DNA from: GCA-2733415 sp964276095 | GTDB taxonomy: Bacteria > Bacteroidota > Bacteroidia > Flavobacteriales > Flavobacteriaceae | Assembly: GCA_964276095.1 (NCBI GenBank) | Contig: CAXYDR010000003.1 | Coordinates: 1,116,001 to 1,180,000 of the forward strand | Reading direction: 5' to 3' | DNA: 64,000 nt | Shown: in pieces, positions 8,426 through 16,173 of the stretch | How the letters are laid out: each line of letters begins with the position of its first letter | Numbering within the stretch: position 1 is the stretch's first letter | Notes under the pieces: model-generated | Databases searched by the model: none | What the model was told of the DNA's origin: nothing | What the model saw: the letters and a program-made list of their open reading frames with translations, nothing else | Translations under genes and position numbers: made by a program

Positions 8426-8669
8426 AATTACTTCTATCGGTTTTTACTATTTTCATATTTGCAATTATTGCCTGTGTTTCCTGAAAAGATTGTTTTAACT
8501 CCTCTTTTAAAAAAAGCATTACTGCATCATATTCCCCATACACTTGCGTACTTAAGGAGTTTTCTTCTACATGAAAATTTGAATTACGCAAGCGTTTGAT
8601 AAAACTCACAATATGATCTCTATAATCATTTTGTAAAGGCATTAGAGTTAATTCTACTGAAATATTCAT
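8409..8669 (-). CDS. YkoF/MTH1187-like small thiamine-binding protein
   Basis: This 86-residue protein has the ferredoxin-like pattern of the MTH1187/YkoF family: VELTLMPLQ at the N-terminus and the family-type segment STQVYGEYDAVM (about 41-52), followed by an amphipathic helix. YkoF proteins bind thiamine or HMP; MTH1187-type proteins are small cytoplasmic homologues. It is the first gene after the 8779-8865 riboswitch and overlaps the permease start by 17 bp. A role in binding imported thiamine or delivering it to the kinase is plausible but inferred. No signal peptide is present. Confidence 0.75.
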   Translation of the reverse strand: MNISVELTLMPLQNDYRDHIVSFIKRLRNSNFHVEENSLSTQVYGEYDAVMLFLKEELKQSFQETQAIIANMKIVKTDRSNYEPSF

Positions 8670-8704
8670 TCGCTATAATTTATATTTTTGACATATTATT
8701 TTAA

Positions 8705-8722
8705 TAGGCTATGATTAGCCTA
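8705..8722 (-). other. Hairpin in the leader of the YkoF-pnuT-kinase operon
   Basis: TAGGCT and AGCCTA form a 6-bp stem with a 6-base loop, 35 nt upstream of the YkoF-like ATG and downstream of the riboswitch aptamer. No T run follows, so it is not a clear terminator; it may be part of the expression platform. Confidence 0.35.
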
Positions 8723-8778
8723 AACATATTCATAAACAATAAAGAGCTGGGAATAAAAGTGGGTTTTCACACTAACAA

Positions 8779-8865
8779 CTTTTCCCTCCGTTGGTATTAA
8801 CCAAATCAGGTGCAAAAGGATGTTTCTCAAACTAATATTAACTTATTAGCTACTCCTAAAGTTTA
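8779..8865 (-). promoter_or_regulatory. Divergent TPP riboswitch upstream of the YkoF-pnuT-kinase operon
   Basis: On the minus strand P1 is AACTTT (8865-8860) with AAAGTT (8784-8779). Between them are AGGAGTAGC, a CTAATA/TATTAG stem, TTGAGA, AACATCCT, a CACCTGAT element, the TTGGTTAATACCAA arm and CGGAGGGAA. Compared with the consensus, GGGG/ACCC is replaced by AGGA/TCCT, which keeps pairing, and GAACCTGAT reads GCACCTGAT. A -7-like TATCTTTA lies at 8881-8874, 8 nt before P1, the same geometry as the thiS riboswitch. Of the remaining 8670-9039 gap, 8882-9039 holds nothing I recognise. Confidence 0.88.
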
Positions 8866-9039
8866 TTACAGTAAAGATACTAATTTTGAAGACTTCGGCA
8901 ATTTAAGCTTAGAATTAGATGTCCATTGCACTACTGATTCTATCATGGTATGATGAGATTGCCACAGATTTACAAAAAAGTAAATATTCACAATGACATT
9001 ATCTGTATGAATTTAAAAGCACTTTTATAATAAGATACT

Positions 9040-10107
9040 TTAGTTCTGAAAAGCAGGATTATTAATGAATTCATAATCTGATAACGATAATAAAAAAGCT
9101 TTTAAATCTGCTTTTTCCTGAGTTGTAATTTGAATTCCTCCTTGTGCTACCATTTTCATTAATGGATCAATTGTTGGAGAATTCTGCAATCCTTCACTGT
9201 AATGATTTATAACCTCATCAAGTGTATTGAATCTACCGTCATGCATATAAGGTGCTGTAAAAGCTAGATTCCTTAATGATGGTGATTTAAATTTCCCGTT
9301 ATCTGATGGATCTCCTGTTACTTCTCCTAAACCTAAATCGGCAAAAATAGCATCTAACCCATTGTTATGAAAAATATTATCCGTCCATAACGGATTATTA
9401 TCACTTCCATGACAATGGAAACAATCTCCTTTTGTTTCGTCCATAAATACATTGAAACCATTTAACTCTTGAGGAGTCAAGGTTGCAGTTCCTAATAAGT
9501 ATTTATCGAATTTTGAGTTCCCAGAAATTAATGTCCTTTCAAACTGAGCTATTGCTTTTACAACCAACTCTTTTGTTATAATAGCAGTTCCAAAGGCGGA
9601 TTGAAACAAATTAGGATAATCAGCACTACTTTGCAAATCAGTTACCGCTTGTTCCCAAGTATTATGCATTTCAATAGGATTCTTTACAGGCTCTAAAGCT
9701 TGTTGCTCTAAGCCAAAAGAACGACCATCCCAAAAGAATTTTTCGTTATAATTAAATGCTGCATTAAATATAGGCATGGAGTTTCTATTTCCAAAAAGAC
9801 CATCTATACCATCACTAAACTGTGACGCATCCGAAAATGCATTTGCAGGAGCATGACAACTAGCACACGATTGTGTATTATCTGCTGATAAAACAGTATC
9901 AAAAAACAACTTCTTACCTAAAGCGACTCCTTGAATCGTTTGAGGATTCGCAAATGGAATTGCAGGGGGCAATATTTTTTGAACAAATAATGGAGGCACG
10001 TCCAACGCTAATGGGGTTGGCACATATGTGTTCGGGGCATCACCTGAATCATCTTTAGAACATGATAAAAACAATATTAATACTAATATGTAAGAGATTT
10101 CCTTCAT
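9040..10107 (-). CDS. MbnH/MauG-like diheme cytochrome c peroxidase-family lipoprotein
   Basis: The 355-residue protein has a lipoprotein signal (FLSC near residue 16) and two c-type heme sites, CASCH (about 81-85) and CFHCH near residue 230, plus the PYMHDGRF segment typical of bacterial diheme peroxidases. The stop-to-start gap from the MbnP-like gene is two bases. MbnH, a MauG relative, oxidises a tryptophan of MbnP to kynurenine to build a copper site, so a paired role here is likely. A conventional H2O2-reducing peroxidase is the alternative. It should act in the periplasm, lipid-anchored. It is the last gene of a four-gene cluster. Confidence 0.85.
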   Translation of the reverse strand: MKEISYILVLILFLSCSKDDSGDAPNTYVPTPLALDVPPLFVQKILPPAIPFANPQTIQGVALGKKLFFDTVLSADNTQSCASCHAPANAFSDASQFSDGIDGLFGNRNSMPIFNAAFNYNEKFFWDGRSFGLEQQALEPVKNPIEMHNTWEQAVTDLQSSADYPNLFQSAFGTAIITKELVVKAIAQFERTLISGNSKFDKYLLGTATLTPQELNGFNVFMDETKGDCFHCHGSDNNPLWTDNIFHNNGLDAIFADLGLGEVTGDPSDNGKFKSPSLRNLAFTAPYMHDGRFNTLDEVINHYSEGLQNSPTIDPLMKMVAQGGIQITTQEKADLKAFLLSLSDYEFINNPAFQN

Positions 10108-10109
10108 TC

Positions 10110-10880
10110 TTAATTTACAATTCCTAAACTAAAAGCATCTTGCCCGTTATCATACATTTGAACTTGAGCAGAAAAATTAGGCATTAACATTGAGTGTAAT
10201 GCATTTAAATCCCATTGATGGGGAGTTTTAAACCACTCTGCTATATTCATATTTACATCTACAGATGAATTATTGTGTACAATAACCTCTCCCAGATTTA
10301 CCGTAAAAAAAGTATCTTGAAAAACTAAATTCATCGGATCTGTATTATCCACTGCTTTAATAGCATGGTATTGATATCCTGTTTCTGTAGCTGTATTATC
10401 TATAAACTTTCCTTCTAACTGCATAAAATGATATCCACCACCTAGCATCATAGGTACATTCCATGAAGCTGAGTTTAGATCGGTATACGCAGCATCTACA
10501 TTATCCGTATTATCAAAACCAAACGTAAAAGAAACATTTGTGTATGTACCTATAGGAATTTGAATTGGAGTTACATAAGAAAGGTTTTCGTTATTAGTTA
10601 CATCTACTAAGTTATAACCCTCAATAACAATCGTTTCCCCATTTGATTTATGAAAAGTAACATTTGATATTAAATAGCGTAATTTTTCAATACTTAGTTC
10701 ATCATTGTTAGCATTGAAATATTCAATTGTATTAAAGTCTGCATTAGTAATAGCCGTACCATCCCAATTATGATTGAAGTTTAAGGATACGTTTGTATTC
10801 TGTAATCCAGGAACCTCATCTTCTACACAAGATGAAAACAGCACTATACTCAACGTTATTATTGCAATTAATTTTTTCAT
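10110..10880 (-). CDS. MbnP-family predicted copper-binding lipoprotein
   Basis: The 256-residue lipoprotein (lipobox FSSC, Cys18) has the MbnP layout: VSLNFNHNWDG (31-41), the EKLRYLISN segment (65-73), and a GGGYHFMQLEG motif (147-157) equivalent to the GYxxxxLEG signature, then YHAIKAVD. MbnP binds copper after MbnH converts a Trp to kynurenine. Here the stretch before GGGYH reads SWNVPMML, so Trp140 is present but the common W-x-W arrangement is altered. The start overlaps the upstream stop as ATGA (10880-10877) and the MbnH-like gene follows after two bases. A role in copper acquisition or homeostasis at the outer membrane is inferred. Confidence 0.82.
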   Translation of the reverse strand: MKKLIAIITLSIVLFSSCVEDEVPGLQNTNVSLNFNHNWDGTAITNADFNTIEYFNANNDELSIEKLRYLISNVTFHKSNGETIVIEGYNLVDVTNNENLSYVTPIQIPIGTYTNVSFTFGFDNTDNVDAAYTDLNSASWNVPMMLGGGYHFMQLEGKFIDNTATETGYQYHAIKAVDNTDPMNLVFQDTFFTVNLGEVIVHNNSSVDVNMNIAEWFKTPHQWDLNALHSMLMPNFSAQVQMYDNGQDAFSLGIVN

Positions 10881-12193
10881 TTTATTTTCACTATTAATAA
10901 ATCTGTAAACCCTTTATTTTCTAATATATCAAAATCACTACTACTTGAATGTCCAACTAGTATTACTTTTTTATCAATTAATTCTATTGCCCCTAAACCG
11001 AAATCAACTTGTGAACCGCCAATTGTTTTTTGCCATTCCAAACCACCATTAGCATCTACTTTAACTGCCCATGCATCATTTTGTCCATTGTTAGCTGTTA
11101 AACTTCCATTTACACTTCTTGAACTACCGGCAATTAAGAAACCGTTATCTTGAGTTTTTACAATAGAACGACCAACATCAAAACTTAGACCTCCTATTGA
11201 TTTTTCCCAAATTAAGGTTCCATCTGGAGTTATTTTTATCAACCACAAGTCTGCATCGCCATTGTTTATGGATATATTAACATCGCTACTTCTAGTACTC
11301 CCTACTATTGCATAATTTCCATCATTCGTATTTGTTATACTAAATGCCTCATCAATCTCAGAACCACCATAAGATTTTTCCCACACTAAACTTCCTAGTG
11401 CATCAATTTTAACAATCCAGAAATCGTATCCTCCTACATTATTAGAGATATCAACATCAGTACTATCTGAGGTCCCAACCAATAAAAAACCATTATCCTG
11501 AGTTTCAATCAAATCATATGGTATTTCACTTAATCCGCCACCAAAATATTTAGTCCATTGCGTAGTTCCGTTTTCGCTTAATTTAATTGCCCAGTAATCT
11601 CCTCCGGCATGTAAAACAGCTTTACTATTACCAGCACCTCCAGATGCTGTCACATCTAAAACTCCTGTAATTAAATATCCATTGTCAGAAGTCTGAATTA
11701 CAGCATTAGCCTTATCCTGACCTACATATCCGAGAGATTTTTCCCACACAATAGTTCCTGAGCTGTTTAGCTTTACTATCCAAAAGTCCTGCGCCCCTGC
11801 ATTTAAAGTAGCATCTTGATCATTACTTTTACTTTCTCCTACTACTATGAAGCCTCCGTCTTGTGTTTGGATAATTTTATTTCCTCTATCATCCAACGAA
11901 CCTCCATAAGTTTTACTCCACTCCAGTTCATCACTTGAACTAAATTTCATTACCCAATAATCAAAACTTTCGTTTGGTTTATCGGTAATATCTCCATCAT
12001 TACTTTGAGTAAATCCTAAAATCGCATAACCGCCATCTTGAGTATTTATAACTGAGTTAGCTTGATCGTTTTTTGAACCACCGAGAGTTTTTACCCATTC
12101 AATAGAATCAACAGGTACTTGCCGTACAGTTTCATCATCAGAACAAGAAAAGAAGACAATACTTAATAGGAAGAGTTGAATTAACTTTTTCAT
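10877..12193 (-). CDS. Lipoprotein with seven propeller-type repeats
   Basis: The chosen ATG at 12193 gives 438 residues starting MKKLIQLFLLSIVFFSCSDD, a clear lipoprotein signal; the longer frame (12232) would prepend 13 residues and overlap the upstream gene. Seven repeats of about 55 residues follow, each starting like WVKTLGGSKND, WSKTYGGSLDD or WEKSIGG and containing TQDGGYxIxG and DxWxxKxxxxG, most simply read as a seven-bladed beta-propeller. Function is unknown; surface anchoring and partner binding are guesses. It ends in an ATGA overlap with the MbnP-like gene, so it belongs to the same operon. Confidence 0.8.
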   Translation of the reverse strand: MKKLIQLFLLSIVFFSCSDDETVRQVPVDSIEWVKTLGGSKNDQANSVINTQDGGYAILGFTQSNDGDITDKPNESFDYWVMKFSSSDELEWSKTYGGSLDDRGNKIIQTQDGGFIVVGESKSNDQDATLNAGAQDFWIVKLNSSGTIVWEKSLGYVGQDKANAVIQTSDNGYLITGVLDVTASGGAGNSKAVLHAGGDYWAIKLSENGTTQWTKYFGGGLSEIPYDLIETQDNGFLLVGTSDSTDVDISNNVGGYDFWIVKIDALGSLVWEKSYGGSEIDEAFSITNTNDGNYAIVGSTRSSDVNISINNGDADLWLIKITPDGTLIWEKSIGGLSFDVGRSIVKTQDNGFLIAGSSRSVNGSLTANNGQNDAWAVKVDANGGLEWQKTIGGSQVDFGLGAIELIDKKVILVGHSSSSDFDILENKGFTDLLIVKIK

Positions 12194-12197
12194 TTGA

Positions 12198-13640
12198 TTA
12201 AATTGCACTTTTACGAACGATAAATAATCCACCTTCTATATCACTAATAATTATATTTCCACTAGCGAAAAACGGATAAACACTCCACGCTCCATGAAAA
12301 GAAGTATTATTATTTGGAGGATAACTATCGAAGAACCCAACTTGAGTTAATGTATTACTCGATAAGCCTGAAACATCTAATACTTGCAATCCTGCTGTGT
12401 AATTAGATTGATAACATAAATTGCCTTTTATATATAAATTATGGTCTATCGCGGTAGTAGTTCCAAAGTGCTCAAAATTATAAATAGGATTATCTAAATC
12501 TGAAAAATCAAAAACTAAAGTTCTTGTATTTCCTCCAAAACCTTGTTCATCAGTTTCATCACCTAATACAAAGTACCTCTTATCTTCTGTAAACCATCCT
12601 TGATGTGTGTATCCAATATTATTATAACTAATACTTGAAATATTTATTGGATTTGCCTTATCGGTAACATCAACAATTACCACTTCATTTGCATTACTTC
12701 CAATTAAAATCTCTTTCCCAACATACTCTGTATCTGGTCCATCATAAGTAACCACCTGAGCATCGTGCGAATAAGAGTCCATTGCATATCCTCCAGCGGC
12801 AACTGGAGCAGTAGGGTTTTGTATGTTTATAAAGTGTGGTCCACCACTAAACGTGTTGGTTCCAACAGCATATGCATAACCTGTAGCTTCATTAATTACA
12901 ATGTTATGAGCTTTTCCAAAACCAGCATAATGAGCATCTGCTGTAAATACTTCTGGTGGATTAGCTACATTTCGCAAACGAGTTAAATCAAACACTTGCA
13001 TTCCGTGATTACCTGCATTATCTGCAACAATAAATGCATGGTCTTGATAGACTTTAATATCTCTCCAAAAACTAGTTCCTGCAGCTGAAGCTAAGGTTCC
13101 TAATAATTTTGGACTAGATGCGTTTGTTATATCTACAAAAGCTGAACCAGTAGTCATTGCTACTAAGGCGTATTCTCTTCCTGTTGTTGGATCAGTCCAA
13201 CCCCATGAATCACTTCCTTCAGCTCCAGGGCCTCCTAAAGTTACTGCTGGAATGTGCCCCATTAAATCATATCCGTCACATGGATAAATTCCTGCAAAAC
13301 CATTTTCACATGGAAATTGAGGACCTTCACAAACATCTCCTATACCATCCATATCAGCATCTGCTTGATCGGCATTAGCAATTAACGGACAATTATCATC
13401 TGCATCTAAAACTCCATCGCCATCATCATCGGTATCACATGCATCACCAATTCCATCACCATCAGTATCTAATTGATCCGTATTTGAAACATTTATGCAA
13501 TTATCGATTTGATTTGATATTGTATCTCCATCACTATCATTATTCTGTATCACAACATTCTCATCATCTGAACAACTTACTGAAACACAAGCAACTAATA
13601 TTAAAAAAAGATATTTAAAAATTTGGGTAGACTTTTTCAT
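12198..13640 (-). CDS. Choice-of-anchor B family lipoprotein with thrombospondin type 3 repeats
   Basis: The 480-residue protein starts with a lipoprotein signal ending in VSVSCSDD. Residues 34-105 carry calcium-binding thrombospondin type 3 repeats (DSDGD, DTDGDGIGDAC, DDDGDGVLDADDNC, DADMDGIGDVC). The remainder has LVIVD-type propeller repeats such as FVDITNASSPKLLG, VVIVDVTDKANP and GLQVLDVSG, with a C-terminal GGLFIVRKS. This matches the choice-of-anchor B family often found next to MbnP/MbnH-like genes in Bacteroidetes (from memory). It leads the cluster, five bases before the next start. The role is unknown; a surface-exposed calcium-stabilised scaffold is inferred. Confidence 0.82.
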   Translation of the reverse strand: MKKSTQIFKYLFLILVACVSVSCSDDENVVIQNNDSDGDTISNQIDNCINVSNTDQLDTDGDGIGDACDTDDDGDGVLDADDNCPLIANADQADADMDGIGDVCEGPQFPCENGFAGIYPCDGYDLMGHIPAVTLGGPGAEGSDSWGWTDPTTGREYALVAMTTGSAFVDITNASSPKLLGTLASAAGTSFWRDIKVYQDHAFIVADNAGNHGMQVFDLTRLRNVANPPEVFTADAHYAGFGKAHNIVINEATGYAYAVGTNTFSGGPHFINIQNPTAPVAAGGYAMDSYSHDAQVVTYDGPDTEYVGKEILIGSNANEVVIVDVTDKANPINISSISYNNIGYTHQGWFTEDKRYFVLGDETDEQGFGGNTRTLVFDFSDLDNPIYNFEHFGTTTAIDHNLYIKGNLCYQSNYTAGLQVLDVSGLSSNTLTQVGFFDSYPPNNNTSFHGAWSVYPFFASGNIIISDIEGGLFIVRKSAI

Positions 13641-13732
13641 ATTTTACTAAGGGGTTTTATTTTTTTATAGGTTCGTAAATATAGCAAATTAAATATAAAT
13701 GACTTTTCAACCGACTTTTTAGCACAAAACAT

Positions 13733-13740
13733 TATTTTTG
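13733..13740 (+). promoter_or_regulatory. Candidate -7 promoter element of thiL
   Basis: TATTTTTG matches the Bacteroidetes TANNTTTG element and ends only five bases before the thiL ATG, which would give a leaderless or near-leaderless message. No TTG at the expected -33 spacing is visible, so confidence is limited. Confidence 0.4.
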
Positions 13741-13744
13741 CAGT

Positions 13745-14797
13745 ATGATAGAAGATAAAGACAAATCAAAAACTTCACTTGCCGACCTAGGTGAGTTTGG
13801 ACTAATAGAGCATTTAACTCAAAACTTTAAAATCAAGCAAGAATCTACCTTAAAAGGAATTGGAGATGATGCCGCTGTATTGGATTTTAAAGACAAAAAA
13901 GCAATTGTTTCAACCGATTTATTAGTTGAAGGAATTCATTTTGATTTGTCCTATATGCCCTTAAAACATTTAGGATACAAAGCAGTAATGGTTAATCTAT
14001 CAGACATTTACGCCATGAATGCTACCGCTACTCAGGTAACCATATCAATAGCCGTATCAAACAGGTTTCCTTTAGAAGCAATTGAAGAATTGTATGAAGG
14101 TATTTACGCCGCAGCAAGCGATTATAATGTTGATGTTATTGGAGGGGATACTACCTCATCAACTAAAGGCTTACTAATTAGTGTTACCGCGATTGGTCAG
14201 GCTAATGAAGAAGATATTGTATATCGTAATGGTGCCAAAGAAAATGATTTATTGGTAGTTACTGGTGATATTGGAGCTGCCTACTTAGGGTTTCAAGTCA
14301 TGGAACGTGAAAAGCAAGTTTTTCAAGCTGACCCAAACAATCAACCAGATTTAGACATGTATTCGTATTTAATTGAGCGTCAGTTAAAACCTGAAGCAAG
14401 GAAAGATGTTTCTGGTTTACTAAAAGAATTGGAGGTTAAACCAACATCTATGATTGATATTAGTGATGGATTATCGTCAGAAATCATACACTTATGTAAA
14501 CAATCAGGAGTTGGATGTAATTTATATGAAGATAAAATTCCGTTAGATCAGCAAGTAATTTCTACTTGTGAAGAATTCAATATGGATAGTACTACTATTG
14601 CTTTAAGCGGTGGTGAAGACTATGAATTGTTATTTACGGTTTCTCAAGAAGATTTCCCTAAAATAAAAGCAAACCCGAACTTTACAATTATTGGTCACAT
14701 GACTGATACTTCTGAAGGAATGAATTTAATTACCAGAGCTAATGAACGAATTGCTTTAAGAGCTCAAGGATGGAATTCTTTAGAGAACGAAGAGTAA
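13745..14797 (+). CDS. thiL: Thiamine-phosphate kinase ThiL
   Basis: ThiL phosphorylates thiamine monophosphate to the cofactor thiamine diphosphate. The 350-residue PurM-fold protein contains the ATP/Mg motif IGDDAAVL (39-46), STDLLVEGIHF (56-66), VIGGDTTSS near residue 132, DISDGLSSE near 240 and SGGEDYELLF near 293, all hallmarks of ThiL. It stands alone on the plus strand with no riboswitch, unlike the other thiamine genes in this window, which fits a housekeeping final step needed for both synthesis and salvage. A strong bidirectional terminator follows. Confidence 0.95.
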   Translation: MIEDKDKSKTSLADLGEFGLIEHLTQNFKIKQESTLKGIGDDAAVLDFKDKKAIVSTDLLVEGIHFDLSYMPLKHLGYKAVMVNLSDIYAMNATATQVTISIAVSNRFPLEAIEELYEGIYAAASDYNVDVIGGDTTSSTKGLLISVTAIGQANEEDIVYRNGAKENDLLVVTGDIGAAYLGFQVMEREKQVFQADPNNQPDLDMYSYLIERQLKPEARKDVSGLLKELEVKPTSMIDISDGLSSEIIHLCKQSGVGCNLYEDKIPLDQQVISTCEEFNMDSTTIALSGGEDYELLFTVSQEDFPKIKANPNFTIIGHMTDTSEGMNLITRANERIALRAQGWNSLENEE

Positions 14798-14820
14798 CTC
14801 ATTTTAAAAAAATAGTTTAT

Positions 14821-14850
14821 AAACCCCACTTTAATCAAAAAGTGGGGTTT
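14821..14850. terminator. Bidirectional intrinsic terminator between thiL and the HD hydrolase gene
   Basis: Arms AAACCCCACTTT and AAAGTGGGGTTT flank a six-base loop, with A and T tracts on both sides, between convergent genes. Confidence 0.92.
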
Positions 14851-14857
14851 TACTTTT

Positions 14858-15511
14858 TCAACACTCTCCATTCCATTCTTTATAAAACTGCTCTAAAAAC
14901 AGTTCCATATATTCATGGCGTTGCTGTGCCAACTTCATTCCTGTTTCGGTATTCATTTTATCTTTTAACAATAGTAACTTTTCATAAAAATGATTAATGG
15001 TTGGTGCGGTAGATTTTTTATACTCTTCCTTAGTCATATTTAAATCTGGCGCAATATCAGGGTTATAAATAGGTCTGTTTTTAAAACCTCCATAATTAAA
15101 TGTTCTAGCAATCCCAATTGCCCCAATTGCATCTAACCTATCCGCGTCCTGAACAACATCCAACTCTTTTGAAGAAAATGTACGAGCTTCCTTTCCTCCT
15201 TTAAAAGAAATATTATTTATAATTTGAACCACATGTTCAGTAACAGCAGCATCAACTTCTTGACTTTGCAAAAACTTAGTCGCGACTTTTGGGCCTACAG
15301 TTTCATCTCCATTATGAAACTTAGAATCGGCTATATCGTGCAACAAAGCTCCTAACAAAACAACAAACTCATCTACTTCTTCACTTTTAGCAATCAAAAG
15401 TGAGTTTTTATAAACACGCTCGATATGAAACCAATCGTGACCTCCTTCAGCGTTTATTAAAGTCTCCTTTACAAAGGAAATGGTGTTATCTATTATTTGT
15501 TGTTTGTTCAT
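14858..15511 (-). CDS. HD-domain phosphohydrolase
   Basis: The 217-residue protein has the HD-domain metal-binding arrangement: HDWFHIERV (20-28), LLGALLHDIAD (47-57) with the HD doublet, and QDADRLDAIGAIG near residue 115 containing the distal Asp. This YedJ/YpgQ-like family hydrolyses nucleotides or phosphate esters; the physiological substrate is unknown. It is monocistronic, converges with thiL and lies downstream of the bacilliredoxin gene, separated from it by a strong terminator. Confidence 0.85.
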   Translation of the reverse strand: MNKQQIIDNTISFVKETLINAEGGHDWFHIERVYKNSLLIAKSEEVDEFVVLLGALLHDIADSKFHNGDETVGPKVATKFLQSQEVDAAVTEHVVQIINNISFKGGKEARTFSSKELDVVQDADRLDAIGAIGIARTFNYGGFKNRPIYNPDIAPDLNMTKEEYKKSTAPTINHFYEKLLLLKDKMNTETGMKLAQQRHEYMELFLEQFYKEWNGEC

Positions 15512-15560
15512 AGTAATATAGTTTATGAAGTTATCAATCGAAGAGTTTATACATAAAACA

Positions 15561-15601
15561 AAAAGCCACTAATGCATAAAATTTATGCATTAGTGGCTTT
15601 T
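15561..15601 (-). terminator. Intrinsic terminator of the bacilliredoxin gene
   Basis: A near-perfect 41-nt hairpin (AAAAGCCACTAATGCATAAA and its complement) sits 23 bp beyond the bacilliredoxin stop, with A and T tracts on each side. Confidence 0.9.
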
Positions 15602-15623
15602 GCAGCAAAGGTCGCTATGCGAC

Positions 15624-16034
15624 TTAGCAGAACTCGTTATAAGCATCTTTTAGGTTTTCAGCAATCATATCAGCTGGTCTTCCTTCAATGTGATGACGCT
15701 CTAACATGTGTACTAATTCTCCGTCCTTAAACAACGCCATACATGGTGATGATGGAGGAAAAGGTAACATATGATTACGTGCTTCATTAACAGCATCTTT
15801 ATCAACTCCAGCAAAAACAGTAACTAAGTTACTTGGCTTTTTTGTGTTTTCTAATGACATTTTTGCTCCTGGACGTGCATTTCTTGCAGCACAACCACAA
15901 ACAGAATTTACCACCACTAAAGTAGTTCCTTCTTTTGCTAATACAGCAGTTACTGCTTCTGCAGTATGCGCTTCTTCAAAACCAAATGAAGATAACTCTT
16001 CACGCATTGGTTTTACTAATTCTGGTGGATACAT
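15624..16034 (-). CDS. BrxA/BrxB-family bacilliredoxin
   Basis: The 136-residue protein starting MYPPELVKPM is a YphP/YqiW-type bacilliredoxin, a small thioredoxin-fold protein that removes bacillithiol from proteins or acts as a disulfide reductase. The active site is CGC within NSVCGCAARNARPG (about 50-63), diagnostic for the family, and the C-terminal segment LERHHIEGRPA is conserved. The ATG at 16034 is preferred over the upstream in-frame start at 16085: a -7 element TATTTTTG lies at 16080-16073, so the upstream codons would not be transcribed from that promoter. Some Bacteroidetes are known to make bacillithiol; the thiol partner here is inferred. Confidence 0.9.
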   Translation of the reverse strand: MYPPELVKPMREELSSFGFEEAHTAEAVTAVLAKEGTTLVVVNSVCGCAARNARPGAKMSLENTKKPSNLVTVFAGVDKDAVNEARNHMLPFPPSSPCMALFKDGELVHMLERHHIEGRPADMIAENLKDAYNEFC

Positions 16035-16072
16035 AATATATATTCTTTTTATTATTAGTAGTAATTGAGTCG

Positions 16073-16080
16073 CAAAAATA
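16073..16080 (-). promoter_or_regulatory. Candidate -7 promoter element of the bacilliredoxin gene
   Basis: TATTTTTG on the minus strand matches TANNTTTG, 38 bp before the ATG at 16034. No clear -33 TTG at standard spacing was found. It decides the gene start because the alternative start at 16085 lies upstream of it. Confidence 0.45.
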
Positions 16081-16173
16081 CGCAAAAACTATTGATGCAG
16101 TATTAAATAAATCTTAAATAACTCCGTTAATACCTTTGATTTCAAGTATATTTGGAACATATCATAAGTATCT

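Noticed and set aside
12194..12232. Upstream start of the seven-repeat lipoprotein
   Set aside because: The extra 13 residues would displace the lipoprotein signal and overlap the upstream gene.
12765..13378. Two plus-strand ORFs within the choice-of-anchor B gene
   Set aside because: They are antisense shadows of the calcium-binding and propeller repeats, with Ser/His-rich translations lacking domains.
16035..16085. Upstream start for the bacilliredoxin
   Set aside because: It precedes the -7 element at 16080-16073 and adds 17 residues not found in the family.
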